From: Anaeromyxobacter paludicola
GTDB taxonomy: Bacteria > Myxococcota > Myxococcia > Myxococcales > Anaeromyxobacteraceae
DNA: 64,000 nt
Reading direction: 5' to 3'
NCBI RefSeq assembly: GCF_023169965.1
Contig: NZ_AP025592.1
Span: 1,612,001-1,676,000, forward strand
The notes below the pieces were generated by a model. The model ran no database searches, was not told the DNA's origin, and saw only the letters and a program-made list of their open reading frames with translations. This document shows positions 53,990-63,411 of the stretch, piece by piece; position 1 is the stretch's first letter; each line of letters begins with the position of its first letter. The position numbers and the translations under genes were made by a program.

Positions 53990-54910
53990 CTAGGGCGTCC
54001 CGGGGAGGGCCAGGGCCGGCAGCCGGATCTGCAGGGGCTCCAGCTCCTTCTCGCCGGAGACGCGGATGACGCGGTGCGCGGCCGGGGTCTCGAGCAGCTT
54101 GCGGACCAGGGCCTGGTTCATCGCGTGGCCGCTCTTGCGGGCCGAGAGCGCGCCGATGAGCGGCATGCCGGCCAGCGTGAGGTCGCCGAGGGCGTCGAGC
54201 ACCTTGTGCCGGGCGAACTCGTCGGGGAAGCGGAGCCCGCCGGGGTTGAGGATCGAGAACTCGTCCACGACGATGGCGTTCTCGAGGCTGCCGCCGCGCG
54301 CGAGCCCGCGGGCGCGCATCGCCTCCACGTCCTTGAGGAGGCAGAAGGTGCGGGCCGGCGCGACCTCCCGGGCGAAGCTGCGGTCGGAGAAGGTGAAGCC
54401 GAAGACCTGCTCGGTGATGAGCGGGTGGCTGAAGTCGGCGACGAAGCGGAGCGAGAGCTCGCGCGCCGGCTCGAGCCGGACCGAGCGATCGCCGTCCTTC
54501 ACCTCGACCGCCTGGGAGACCACGAGGAAGCGCTTCCCCACCGGCTGGAGCGCGATCCCGGCCTCCTGCACCAGGTAGACGAACGGTGCGGCGGACCCGT
54601 CGAGGATGGGGACCTCGGGGCCGTCCACCTCGACGCGGCAGTTGTCCACGCCGAGCCCGGTGAGCGCCGCGAGGACGTGCTCGACGGTCGCGACGCGCGC
54701 GTCACCGGCGCCGAGCGTGGTGCTGAGGGTGGTGTCCACCACCGCGTCGGCGCGAGCGGGGATCTCCACGCCGAGATCGGCGCGGACGAAGCGGATGCCG
54801 GTGTCGGGCGGCGCGGGCGCGAGCACGAGCCTGGCCGGCGCGCCGGAGTGGAGGCCCACGCCGGTACAGCTCACCCGCCTCGAGATCGTGCGCTGTTTCC
54901 AGTAGCTCAT
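53990..54910 (-). CDS. lpxC: UDP-3-O-acyl-N-acetylglucosamine deacetylase
   Basis: 306 residues from the ATG at 54910 (a GTG at 54928 is possible). QRTISRRVSCTGVGLHSG is the LpxC start. Zinc ligands: His in TVEHVLAALTGLGVDN, His and Asp in FARHKVLDALGDL; the later KSGHAMNQAL His is the general acid. Commits lipid A synthesis. A sigma-54-type promoter lies about 95 bp upstream. Confidence 0.95.
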   Translation of the reverse strand: MSYWKQRTISRRVSCTGVGLHSGAPARLVLAPAPPDTGIRFVRADLGVEIPARADAVVDTTLSTTLGAGDARVATVEHVLAALTGLGVDNCRVEVDGPEVPILDGSAAPFVYLVQEAGIALQPVGKRFLVVSQAVEVKDGDRSVRLEPARELSLRFVADFSHPLITEQVFGFTFSDRSFAREVAPARTFCLLKDVEAMRARGLARGGSLENAIVVDEFSILNPGGLRFPDEFARHKVLDALGDLTLAGMPLIGALSARKSGHAMNQALVRKLLETPAAHRVIRVSGEKELEPLQIRLPALALPGTP

Positions 54911-54928
54911 CGAAGAGTTCCCGCTCAC

Positions 54929-55275
54929 CTAACCCCGCTCGCCCGCTCGTGTTGCTCTCCGGCGGTCGTTCCTTGGGACGACGGCCACCGCGCGTCGGTT
55001 CCCAGCAATCGTCATGCCACTTCGAAAGCGAACTCCCGCCGGCCTGCTCGCATGCTCGACGCGGCTGCAAGTTGCCGCAATCAGGCGCCATTCGCAACAC
55101 CTTCCCAGAGGTGGCCCCCTTGAGCGACGCTTCCCGGCACGGGTCGAGTCACACCCGGCTCGAAACCGCGACTTCCGTGTCAGGCGCGGAGGCATGAAAC
55201 GCAAAAATGACGCAACGGGTTACACCAGAATGAACCGAGCGGGACGGCGTGCGGCTCTGATAGGGCTCTGATCCG
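54929..55275. other. Divergent intergenic region between lpxC and rhomboid gene
   Basis: About 347 bp with no convincing gene. Open frames on both strands are rich in Arg/Ser and show no codon bias. The GC content is a little lower than in coding DNA. It holds the sigma-54-like element at 55004-55020 and must also contain the promoter of the rhomboid gene. Confidence 0.6.
55004..55020 (-). promoter_or_regulatory. Sigma-54-type promoter upstream of lpxC
   Basis: On the minus strand, GTGGCATGACGATTGCT. The GG and GC dinucleotides are exactly 10 bases apart, and TGGCA-x-G-N4-TTGCT differs from the -24/-12 consensus at one position. It points toward lpxC, whose ATG is about 95 bases further on. 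Confidence 0.55.
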
Positions 55276-55965
55276 GTGATCCCGCTCAAGGACGACATCG
55301 CGCTCGGGCGGACGCCCCCGCTCACCACCGCCCTCATCGCCGTCAACGTGCTCGCGTTCGGGTGGCAGGCGCTGGTGGCCGGGCTGTCGCTCTCGACGCA
55401 GACGGGCGGCGCGATCCCCTACGAGATCCTCACGTTCGTGGACGTGCCGCCGCAGGACCTGGTCCCGCCGCCGTTCACCATCCTCACGAGCATGTTCCTG
55501 CACGGGGGGCTCGGGCACATCGCCGGGAACATGCTCTTCCTCTGGGTGTTCGGCCGCGCGGTGGAGCTCGCGCTCGGGCCGGGCCGCTTCCTCGCCTTCT
55601 ACCTCGCGAGCGGCGTGGCGGCGGCGCTCTCGCAGACGGTCGTCTCGGCCTTCGCGGGTGACGTGCTCACGCCCATGGTCGGGGCGAGCGGCGCCATCGC
55701 CGGCGTGCTCGCGGCCTACCTCGTGCTGTTCCCGCGGGCGCGCGTGCTCACGCTCGTGCCGATCTTCTTCTTCATCCGGCTCATGTACCTGCCGGCCTTC
55801 TTCTTCATCGGGGCCTGGTTCGTGCTGCAGCTGCTCTCGGCCGCCTGGGGCGGGGGCGGCAGCGGCATCGCCTTCATGGCCCACGTCGGCGGCTTCCTGT
55901 CGGGGCTCGCGCTGGTGCGGCTGCTCCGGCGGCGGCCCCGCTGGCATGCGCCGAGCGCCTGGTAG
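55276..55965 (+). CDS. Rhomboid intramembrane serine protease
   Basis: 229 residues, GTG start. Six hydrophobic segments. LTSMFLHGGLGHIAGNMLFLWVFG carries the conserved HxxxN, GASGAIAGVLAAY the catalytic Ser and AHVGGFLSG the catalytic His. Cleaves membrane proteins within the bilayer. It converges on ruvB. Confidence 0.92.
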   Translation: MIPLKDDIALGRTPPLTTALIAVNVLAFGWQALVAGLSLSTQTGGAIPYEILTFVDVPPQDLVPPPFTILTSMFLHGGLGHIAGNMLFLWVFGRAVELALGPGRFLAFYLASGVAAALSQTVVSAFAGDVLTPMVGASGAIAGVLAAYLVLFPRARVLTLVPIFFFIRLMYLPAFFFIGAWFVLQLLSAAWGGGGSGIAFMAHVGGFLSGLALVRLLRRRPRWHAPSAW

Positions 55966-55971
55966 CAGAGC

Positions 55972-57000
55972 CTAGAGCAGGTCGCCCTGCCGGCCGCCCG
56001 GGCGCTTGCGGCCCAGGTGCTCGTACGCGGGCGGCAGCGCGATGCGACCGCGCGGCGTGCGCGCGAGGTAGCCCTCGCGCACCAGGAACGGCTCGTAGAC
56101 GTCCTCGATGGTGTCGCGCTCCTCGCCGACCGAGGCGGCCACCGCCTCGATGCCGACCGGCCCGCCGCCGAAGGTGTCCACCACCGCCTCGAGGATGCGC
56201 CGGTCCATCGCGTCGAGCCCGCCGCGGTCCACCGCGAGCCGCGACAGGGTCAGGTCCACGATCTCGCGGGTGAGCTTCCCCTCCCCCTCCACCTGCGCGA
56301 AGTCGCGCGCCCGCTGCAGGAGCCGGATGGCGATGCGCGGCGTGCCGCGGGCGCGGCGGGCGAGCTCCTCGGCGCCGCCCTCGTCCACCGGCAGGTCGAG
56401 CTTGCGCGCGGCCCGCTCCGCGATCTCGCGCAGCTCCGGCGGCGCGTAGTACTCGAGCCGCTCCTGGATGGGGAACCGGTCGCGCAGCGGGCTCGCGAGC
56501 AGCCCGGTGCGGGTGGTCGCGCCGACCAGCGTGAAGCGCTCGAGCTTCATCTCCATGGTCTGGGCGCCGAGCCCGGCCCCGAGCACCACGTCGAAGCGGA
56601 AGTCCTCCATCGCCGGGTAGAGCGCCTCCTCGACGGAGGGCGAGAGCCGGTGGATCTCGTCGATGAAGAGGATGTCGCGCGGCTGGAGCGCGGTGAGGAG
56701 GCCGGCGAGGTCGCCCTTCTTCACCAGGGCCGGGCCGCTCGTCACGTGCAGCGCCACGCCGAGCTCGCGGGAGAGGATGTGGGCGAGCGAGGTCTTGCCG
56801 AGCCCCGGCGGGCCGGAGAGGAGCACGTGGTCGAGCGCCTCGCCGCGCTGCCGGGCCGCCCGGGCGTAGACGCGGAAGTTCGAGACCAGCTTCTCCTGGC
56901 CGACGTACTCCTCGAAGGTGGCGGGCCGGAGCGACTGCTCCAGCCGCTCCTCGGCGGGGCTCGACTCGGGGGAGAGCTCGCGGGCGGGGCGGACGGGCAT
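55972..57000 (-). CDS. ruvB: Holliday junction helicase RuvB
   Basis: 342 residues. Walker A GPPGLGKTS, Walker B ILFIDEIHRL, sensor GATTRTGLL and the C-terminal winged helix with LARTPRGRI. Motor of branch migration with RuvA. It begins 11 bp after ruvA ends, closing the ruvC-ruvA-ruvB operon. Confidence 0.97.
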   Translation of the reverse strand: MPVRPARELSPESSPAEERLEQSLRPATFEEYVGQEKLVSNFRVYARAARQRGEALDHVLLSGPPGLGKTSLAHILSRELGVALHVTSGPALVKKGDLAGLLTALQPRDILFIDEIHRLSPSVEEALYPAMEDFRFDVVLGAGLGAQTMEMKLERFTLVGATTRTGLLASPLRDRFPIQERLEYYAPPELREIAERAARKLDLPVDEGGAEELARRARGTPRIAIRLLQRARDFAQVEGEGKLTREIVDLTLSRLAVDRGGLDAMDRRILEAVVDTFGGGPVGIEAVAASVGEERDTIEDVYEPFLVREGYLARTPRGRIALPPAYEHLGRKRPGGRQGDLL

Positions 57001-57011
57001 GGGCGGCTACC

Positions 57012-57611
57012 TTACCCCCGGAGGAGCTTGAGCGCCTCGCGCAGGAGCTCGTCGAGGGGGCGCCCCTCGGCCCGATCCCGCAGGGCGTCGGCCGCCTGCT
57101 CGGCCTGCTGCGGCCGGTAGCCGAGGCCGAGCAGCGCCTGCGAAAGCTGCTCGATGGCGCCGCCGCCGGCCGCCTTCTCCGGCCTGCCCGGCGCCTCGGC
57201 GCGGGCGAGCGGCTGCAGCTTGTCCTTGAGCTCGACCACCAGCCGCTCCGCGGTCTTCTTGCCGACCCCGGGAACCTTGGTGAGCTTCGCCACCTCGCCG
57301 CGCGAGACCGCCAGGGCGAGGTCGCGGGGCGCGATGCCGGAGAGGATCTTGAGGGCGGCGCGCGGCCCCACCCCCTTCACCTCCACCAGCGCGTGGAACA
57401 CCCGCTCCTCGTCCTCCCCGGCGAAGCCGATGAGGTGGATGGCGTCCTGGGAGACGTGGGTGAAGGTGCGGACCGTGGCCCGCTCGCCGCGCGGCGCGAG
57501 CGCCTGCAAGGCGAGGTCGGAGAGGAAGACGCGGTACCCGACGCCGTTCACGTCCACCACCGCGAAGCCGTCGCCCTTCTCGAGCACCGTGCCGGTGAGC
57601 TGGGCGATCAC
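57012..57611 (-). CDS. ruvA: Holliday junction DNA-binding protein RuvA
   Basis: 199 residues, GTG start within the last codons of ruvC. OB fold [27 protein letters not shown], the two HhH motifs [16 protein letters not shown] and [23 protein letters not shown], and the C-terminal RuvB-binding three-helix domain. Confidence 0.97.
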   Translation of the reverse strand: MIAQLTGTVLEKGDGFAVVDVNGVGYRVFLSDLALQALAPRGERATVRTFTHVSQDAIHLIGFAGEDEERVFHALVEVKGVGPRAALKILSGIAPRDLALAVSRGEVAKLTKVPGVGKKTAERLVVELKDKLQPLARAEAPGRPEKAAGGGAIEQLSQALLGLGYRPQQAEQAADALRDRAEGRPLDELLREALKLLRG

Positions 57612-58180
57612 GCGGCGCTCCCGGGGCGGCGCACCGACGGGCGCAGGCGCGAGAGGGCGCGCGCCTCCGGGGCCGCGCCCGGCCGCCCGGCGCCGTCGGC
57701 GGCGAGCCGCACCAGCCCGGCGCGGCGGGCGAGGTGGCAGACCGCGATGGCGAGCGCGTCGGCCTCGTCGGAGAGGTCGGCCTCGACCCCGAGGATGGTC
57801 TGGGCCATGCGGACCATCTGCGCCTTCTCGGCCCGGCCGTTGCCGGCGAAGGCCCGCTTCACCTCGGAGGGCGCGTACTCGAAGACCGGCAGGCCGGCGC
57901 GCGCCGCCGCCGCGAGCGCCACGCCGCGCGCCTGCCCGAGCACCAGCGCCGACCGGGCGGAGAGCCCGAAGAAGGCCGACTCCACCGCGACCTCCACGGG
58001 CGCGGCGCGGGCGATGACGCCCTCCAGGCCGGAGAGGATCTCGCCCAGCCGCTCGCAGAGGGCGCGGCCGCCGCCCGGCGCCAGCACCCCCGACTCCACC
58101 ACCCTGAGCCGCGAGCCCTCCCGCGCCACCACGCCGTAGCCGCAGCGGCGCGAGCCGGGATCGATTCCGAGCGCGATCAC
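57608..58180 (-). CDS. ruvC: Holliday junction resolvase RuvC
   Basis: 190 residues from the GTG at 58180 (IALGIDPG follows). Acidic catalytic residues: Asp in [12 protein letters not shown], Glu in VAVESAFFG, and the Asp pair in [15 protein letters not shown]. Overlaps ruvA by four bases. Cuts Holliday junctions at the end of recombination. Confidence 0.96.
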   Translation of the reverse strand: MIALGIDPGSRRCGYGVVAREGSRLRVVESGVLAPGGGRALCERLGEILSGLEGVIARAAPVEVAVESAFFGLSARSALVLGQARGVALAAAARAGLPVFEYAPSEVKRAFAGNGRAEKAQMVRMAQTILGVEADLSDEADALAIAVCHLARRAGLVRLAADGAGRPGAAPEARALSRLRPSVRRPGSAA

Positions 58181-58322
58181 GGCGCGAGTGTGGCACGGGA
58201 CTGAACCGGCGTCCAGATATGGTCGCCGGGCTCGCGGCGGTCCGGCCTCGCGCACCCAAACTCGCGGCAGCGCTCGGATGATCGTATTGCTGGCCCCTGG
58301 CAAGTAGTCGGGGAGCCGCCTC

Positions 58323-60194
58323 GTGCGACTGCGAGATCTCGATTTCAAGGCGAAGCTGGGCGTCGCGGTCGCCGCCGTCTTCGTCCCGTTCGTCGTCGTC
58401 CTGGCGCTCGTCACGCTCCGCTACATCGAGCGGGAGTTCAAGGCGAGCATCTCCCAGCAGCAGTTCGCGCTGGTGAAGTCCGTGGCCGCCTCCATCGACG
58501 ACAAGCTCGGCATCACGCAGGATGAGATCGCGGCGAGCGCCGCCCAGCTGAAGGTGGAGGTGGACGACCTCCTCGACGCGGACAAGGTCCAGCGCTTCCT
58601 CGACTCCGAGCGCGCGGTCCTCGCGGTCTTCGACAACGGGCTCTTCGTCATGTCCCGGGAGGGGAAGCTCATCGCCGAGAGCCCCTTCCGCCCCGGGCGT
58701 CGCGGGCGGGACATCTCCTTCCGCGAGTTCTACCAGCGCACCATGCAGGTCCGAAGGCCCTACGTCTCGGCGCCCTACCTCTCGACGCACAACCCCAGCC
58801 AGCCCGCGGTGATGATCACCGCGCCGATCCTCGACGAGCGCGGGCGGGTGCTCGCGATCGTGGGCGGCAGCCTCGAGCTGCGCGGGCACAACATCCTCGC
58901 GAGCCTGCCGACGTCGCGCGTCGGCGGCGGCGGCTACTTCTACCTCTCCGACCTGAACCGGACGCTGATCCTGCACCCCGAGGAAGGTCGCGTCATGCAG
59001 CCGGCCGGCACGCCGGGCGTGAATCCCCTCTACGACGCGGCCATGGCCGGCTTCGAGGGGAGCGGCGAGACCGTGACCTCGCGGGGAGTCCGGGTCATCT
59101 CCTCGTTCAAGCGACTGGAGCGGAAGGACTGGGTGCTCTCGGCCAACTTCCCCACCGCCGAGGCCTATGCGCCGCTCGTCCAGGTGAAGCGCTATTTCCT
59201 CTTCGCCACGCTGATCGGGACCGCGATCGTCCTCGTGGCCGCCAGGATCCTCGCGGGGCGGTTGCTGCGGCCGCTCGCGGCCGTGACGAGTCACGTCGTG
59301 TCGCTGCCCGAGAAGAAGGGGCAGGAGCGGTTCATGCGGCTCGCGCGGACCGACGAGGTCGGGACGCTCGCCCACGCGTTCGACGGCATGGTCGCGACCC
59401 TCGACCGCCAGGAGGCGGAGCGCCGGGAGCTGCAGTCGCGCCTCATCCAGAGCGACCGGCTCTCGGCCCTGGGCCTGATGGCGGCCGGAGTCGCCCACGA
59501 GATCAACAACCCGCTCTCCTACATCGACGCGAACCTCTCCTGGGCGCTCGATCGACTCGGCGAGCCGGCGACGGTCCCCGGCGGCGAGCTGCGGGACGCG
59601 CTCGAGCAGGCGCTGGAGGGCGCCCGCCGCGTGCGCAACATCTCACAGGACCTGAAGCGGTTCGCGCGCCACGATCCGGCCCAACGCGCTCCGGTGGACC
59701 TCGCGACGGTGATCGCGTCGGCCATCCGCATGTCCAGGAAGGAGATCCGCTCCCGGGCCGAGCTGGTGACCCGCTTCGGCGAGGTCCCTCCGGTCCAGGG
59801 CAGCGAGGGGGCGCTGACGCAGGTGTTCCTGAACCTCCTCGTGAACGCGGCGCAGGCCATCCCCGAGGGGCACCCGGAAGAGAACCGGGTGGCGGTCTCC
59901 CTGTCGCTCGCCGCCGACGGCCACGTCCAGGTGGAGGTGGAGGACACCGGCTCCGGCATCCCGCCGGAGGCGCGCGCTCGCGTCTTCGAGCCCTTCTTCA
60001 CGACCAAGCCGTTCGGCGTCGGGACCGGCCTGGGGCTCTCGGTCTGCCACGGCATCGTGACCTCGCTCGGCGGGGAGATCTCGTTCGAGGACGCGAAGGG
60101 CCGCGGGACGATCTTCCGGGTGCGGCTGCCGGTCTGGTCGGAGGGAGAGCGGGAGGGGGCGGCCGACGCAGGGCTCTCCACGGGTGCCTGCTAG
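58323..60194 (+). CDS. dCache-HAMP sensor histidine kinase
   Basis: 623 residues, GTG start. TM1 about 17-33, a periplasmic double-Cache sensor to about 295 ([22 protein letters not shown]...[22 protein letters not shown]), TM2 about 297-315 and a HAMP linker. The kinase core has H-box [13 protein letters not shown] (His392), N-box [12 protein letters not shown]1 [11 protein letters not shown] and G2 [13 protein letters not shown]. NtrB-like core type, which often pairs with sigma-54 activators. No regulator is adjacent. Confidence 0.92.
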   Translation: MRLRDLDFKAKLGVAVAAVFVPFVVVLALVTLRYIEREFKASISQQQFALVKSVAASIDDKLGITQDEIAASAAQLKVEVDDLLDADKVQRFLDSERAVLAVFDNGLFVMSREGKLIAESPFRPGRRGRDISFREFYQRTMQVRRPYVSAPYLSTHNPSQPAVMITAPILDERGRVLAIVGGSLELRGHNILASLPTSRVGGGGYFYLSDLNRTLILHPEEGRVMQPAGTPGVNPLYDAAMAGFEGSGETVTSRGVRVISSFKRLERKDWVLSANFPTAEAYAPLVQVKRYFLFATLIGTAIVLVAARILAGRLLRPLAAVTSHVVSLPEKKGQERFMRLARTDEVGTLAHAFDGMVATLDRQEAERRELQSRLIQSDRLSALGLMAAGVAHEINNPLSYIDANLSWALDRLGEPATVPGGELRDALEQALEGARRVRNISQDLKRFARHDPAQRAPVDLATVIASAIRMSRKEIRSRAELVTRFGEVPPVQGSEGALTQVFLNLLVNAAQAIPEGHPEENRVAVSLSLAADGHVQVEVEDTGSGIPPEARARVFEPFFTTKPFGVGTGLGLSVCHGIVTSLGGEISFEDAKGRGTIFRVRLPVWSEGEREGAADAGLSTGAC

Positions 60195-60257
60195 GAGCCT
60201 GCCACTGGCTGTGTTCCTGCCGGATGGCGGCTGCCTCGAGGGCGAAGGCGTTTCGCG

Positions 60258-61505
60258 CTACGGAATGGCCGGCGGAAACACCGTCGGATGCTGGGGCAGC
60301 ACGGTGCGGCGCAAGCGAGGCAGCGCGAGGTGGAACACCGCGCTCGCGGCCGCGAGCATGAGCCCGCCCACGAGCAGCGTGCGCGGCGCCCCGAACCGGC
60401 CCGCCGCGAGGCCGCCCAGGAGCGAGCCGAAGGGCGTGAGCCCCACGAAGATGGTCGAGAAGAGCCCCATCACCCGCCCCCGCATCTCGGCCGGCGCCAG
60501 CCCCTGGAGCAGGGTGAGCGACCCCGTGCTCTGGCTGATGAACCCGAACCCCGCCACCACCAGCGCCGCCAGGGAGAGCGCCGGCGTCCGCGACTGCGAG
60601 AAGGCCACGAGCCCGAGCCCGAGCAGCGTGGCGCCGAACCCCACCCGCCGCCCCAGCCCCCGCAGCCCGGTGCGGAGCATGAGGAGCACCGCCGCCACCA
60701 GCGCGCCCACGCCGGTCGCCGCCTGGAGCGAGCCGAGCATCCTCGGGCCCCCGTGGAGCACGTCGCCCGCGAAGAGCGGCAGGAGCGTGAGGAACGGCAT
60801 CGCGAAGAAGCTCTGGAAGGCGAGGAGCGCCAGCAGCGCCCGCACGAGCGGGGTCTTGCCCGCGTAGGCCAGCCCCTCGAGCAGGTGCGCGCCGCGGTGC
60901 GCCGCCGGCCGCGGCTCCTCCTTCGGCAGCTCCATCACCAGGAGCGCCCAGATGGTGCCGAGGAAGGAGAGCGCGTTGAGGGCGAAGCACCAGCCCTCGC
61001 CGATGGCCGCCACCACGTAGCCGGCGATGGCCGGCCCCACCACCCGCGCCGCGTTGACGATGCTCGAGTTGAGCGCCACGGCGTTCGACATCGACTCGCC
61101 GGCGATCTCGCCGAGCAGCGCCTGCCGGGCCGGGATCTCGAACGCGTAGCTCATGCCGAGCATGAGCGCGAGCGGCATGAGGTGCCAGGGGCGCACCACG
61201 CCGGTGAGGGTGAGCACCGCCATGATCGCCGCCTGCAGGGTGGCGTTGATCTGCGTCGCGAGCACCACCTTGCGGCGCGGGTGCCGGTCCGCCACCGAGC
61301 CCGCGTAGACGCCGAAGACGAAGACCGGGAGCTGGGCCAGGAAGCCGATCACCCCGAGCAGCTCCGAGGAGTGGGTGAGCCGGTAGACCAGCCACCCCTG
61401 CCCCACGCTCTGCATCCAGGTGCCGGTGAGCGACACGCACTGCCCCGCGAAGAAGAGCCGCAGGTTGCGGTGGGAGAGCGATCGGAGGGAGTGGGGCCAC
61501 CGCAT
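60258..61505 (-). CDS. MFS transporter (EntS-like)
   Basis: 415 residues with 12 hydrophobic segments. RNLRLFFAGQCVSLTGTWMQSVGQGWLVY opens the MFS_3-type group. GSVADRHPRRKVVL is the loop 2-3 motif. Members export siderophores or drugs. Substrate unknown; divergent from the MATE gene with only 31 bp between starts. Confidence 0.88.
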   Translation of the reverse strand: MRWPHSLRSLSHRNLRLFFAGQCVSLTGTWMQSVGQGWLVYRLTHSSELLGVIGFLAQLPVFVFGVYAGSVADRHPRRKVVLATQINATLQAAIMAVLTLTGVVRPWHLMPLALMLGMSYAFEIPARQALLGEIAGESMSNAVALNSSIVNAARVVGPAIAGYVVAAIGEGWCFALNALSFLGTIWALLVMELPKEEPRPAAHRGAHLLEGLAYAGKTPLVRALLALLAFQSFFAMPFLTLLPLFAGDVLHGGPRMLGSLQAATGVGALVAAVLLMLRTGLRGLGRRVGFGATLLGLGLVAFSQSRTPALSLAALVVAGFGFISQSTGSLTLLQGLAPAEMRGRVMGLFSTIFVGLTPFGSLLGGLAAGRFGAPRTLLVGGLMLAAASAVFHLALPRLRRTVLPQHPTVFPPAIP

Positions 61506-61536
61506 GGACGCCCTTTAGTCTATCCTGCCGCCCCCT

Positions 61537-62898
61537 GTGAACCGGTCCGAACTCACGAAGGAGCTCCGCGCCCTCTGGCGCCTGTCCGTCCCGCTCGCCA
61601 TCGCCAGCGCGGGCCAGTCCCTCATGGCGGTGGTCGGCTCCGCCGTGGCCGGCCGCGCCGGCGCGGCGCCCCTCGGCGGGGTGGGGCTCGGGAACACCGT
61701 CTTCATGGTCGGGTCGGTGTTCGGGATGGGGCTCATCATGGGGCTCGACGCCCTGGTGGCGCAGGCCATCGGCGCCGGGGATCGGGCCCGGGCGCGGCGC
61801 CTCGCCTGGAAGGGCACCGCCTTCGCCGGGGCCGCCGGCCTCGCCATCGCGGCGGTGCTCGCCGTGGCGCCGCTCGGCTTCGGGGCGGCCGGGGTGGACG
61901 CGGCCGTGGCGCCCGAGGCGGCGCGCTACCTCGCGTGGCGGGCGCTCTCGATGCCGTCCCTGCTCGCCTTCTTCGCGGTCCGCGCCTGGCTCCAGGCGCT
62001 CGGGCGCACCCGGCCGCTCGTGAGCGCCACCCTCGTCGCGAACCTCGCCAACCTCGCGCTGGCGGTGCCGCTCGCGCTCGGGGGCGCCGCGCTCCCGGCC
62101 TGGTGCGGCCCCTTGCGCGCCCTCCCCGCCTTCGGCGCCGCCGGCGCCGGCGCCGCGGCCACGGTCGCGACCGCGCTGCAGGCGGCGCTCGTGCTGGTGG
62201 CGCTCCGGAACGAGGGGAAGAGCGAGCCCGGCGGCGCGCCGCGCCGGGGCGAGCTGCGCGGCGCCCTGCGGGTCGGCCTGCCCATCGCCTTCCACTTCAC
62301 GGTGGAGATGGGGCTCTTCACGCTGGTCGGCTTCCTCGCCGCGAGGCTCGGCGAGCTGCCCATGGCGGCGCACCAGGTGGCGCTGACGCTCGTGACGGTG
62401 AGCTTCACGCTCGTCGTCGGCGTCGGGACCGCCGGGTCGGTGCGGGTCGGGCACGCCATCGGCGCCGGCGACGCGCCCGCGGTGCGGCGGGCCGGGCTCG
62501 TGACCTTCGGCTCGGGCGCCGGCGTGATGGCCTGCTCCGCGCTCTGCCTGCTCCTCTTCCCCGGCCCGCTGGCGCGGCTCGTGTCGAGCGACCCGGCCGT
62601 CGTCGCCGCGGCCGGCCCGCTCCTCGGCGTGGCGGCGGTGTTCCAGGTCTTCGACGGGATCCAGGCGGTGGGCGCCGGGCTGCTCCGCGGCGCCGGCGAC
62701 ACCCGCTTCACCTTCCTCGCCAACGTCGCGGGGCACTACCTCGTGGGGCTGCCGGTGACGGTGGGGCTCGGGGTGCTCGCCGGGAGGGGCGTGGTCGGGC
62801 TCTGGTGGGGGCTCTGCGCCGGCCTGGTCACCGTCGCCGTCGTCACCGTGGCCCGCTTCCGCGCCCTCTCCGCCCGGCCCATCGCGCCGTTAGCTTGA
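61537..62898 (+). CDS. MATE family efflux transporter
   Basis: 453 residues, GTG start, 12 hydrophobic segments in two halves. Typical MATE stretches: LSVPLAIASAGQSLMAVVGSAVAG, GMGLIMGLDALVAQAIGAGD and in the second half LMPMAAHQVALTLVTVSF-like text (ELPMAAHQVALTLV) and GTAGSVRVGHAIGAGD. A cation-coupled drug or metabolite exporter. Archease follows after 4 bp. Confidence 0.92.
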   Translation: MNRSELTKELRALWRLSVPLAIASAGQSLMAVVGSAVAGRAGAAPLGGVGLGNTVFMVGSVFGMGLIMGLDALVAQAIGAGDRARARRLAWKGTAFAGAAGLAIAAVLAVAPLGFGAAGVDAAVAPEAARYLAWRALSMPSLLAFFAVRAWLQALGRTRPLVSATLVANLANLALAVPLALGGAALPAWCGPLRALPAFGAAGAGAAATVATALQAALVLVALRNEGKSEPGGAPRRGELRGALRVGLPIAFHFTVEMGLFTLVGFLAARLGELPMAAHQVALTLVTVSFTLVVGVGTAGSVRVGHAIGAGDAPAVRRAGLVTFGSGAGVMACSALCLLLFPGPLARLVSSDPAVVAAAGPLLGVAAVFQVFDGIQAVGAGLLRGAGDTRFTFLANVAGHYLVGLPVTVGLGVLAGRGVVGLWWGLCAGLVTVAVVTVARFRALSARPIAPLA

Positions 62899-62902
62899 GG
62901 AC

Positions 62903-63334
62903 ATGCGGCTCGAGCTCCCCCAGCCCTTCCGCGACCTCGAGCACACCGCCGACGTCGGCGTGGCGGTCGAGGGAGCGACCGCGGAGGAGGCGCTGGCGCG
63001 GCTCGTCCTCGCGCAGGCCGCGCTGCTCCTGGGCGGCGCGGGGGTGACCGCCGAGTGGGAGGAGCGGCTCGCCGTCGAGGCGGGCGGGCGCGTGGCGGTG
63101 GCGGTGAACCTGCTGCGCGAGCTGCTCTACCGCTTCGCGACCGAGCGGCTCGTCGCGCAGGCCTGCGAGGTGCTGCGAATGGACGAGGGCGCCGCGGAGG
63201 TGCAGGTGGCCTTCGGCCGTTACGATCCCGCGCGACACGCCGAGGGGGTCGACCTCAAGGCGGTCACCTGGCACGAGGCCCGCTTCGAGCCCGGCGGGGA
63301 CGGCTGGCGCGCGCAGGTCGTGTTCGACATCTGA
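62903..63334 (+). CDS. Archease
   Basis: 143 residues. FRDLEHTADVGVAVEG is the archease signature, and AVNLLRELLYRFATE plus AVTWHEARFEPGGDGWRAQVVFDI complete the fold with the metal-binding C-terminus. It activates the RNA ligase RtcB, encoded 77 bp downstream. Confidence 0.93.
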   Translation: MRLELPQPFRDLEHTADVGVAVEGATAEEALARLVLAQAALLLGGAGVTAEWEERLAVEAGGRVAVAVNLLRELLYRFATERLVAQACEVLRMDEGAAEVQVAFGRYDPARHAEGVDLKAVTWHEARFEPGGDGWRAQVVFDI

Positions 63335-63411
63335 CAGGCTGGGCGCGGGTGATTTCGGGCCACCCTGTGAGGCGTGCGACGCGCACCGGGAGTCACGCCA
63401 CGGGAGGCACC

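Noticed and set aside
54929-55204. 91-codon minus-strand open frame upstream of lpxC
   Set aside because: Arg/Ser-rich, no codon bias, no domain, and it covers the sigma-54-type promoter. Treated as intergenic.
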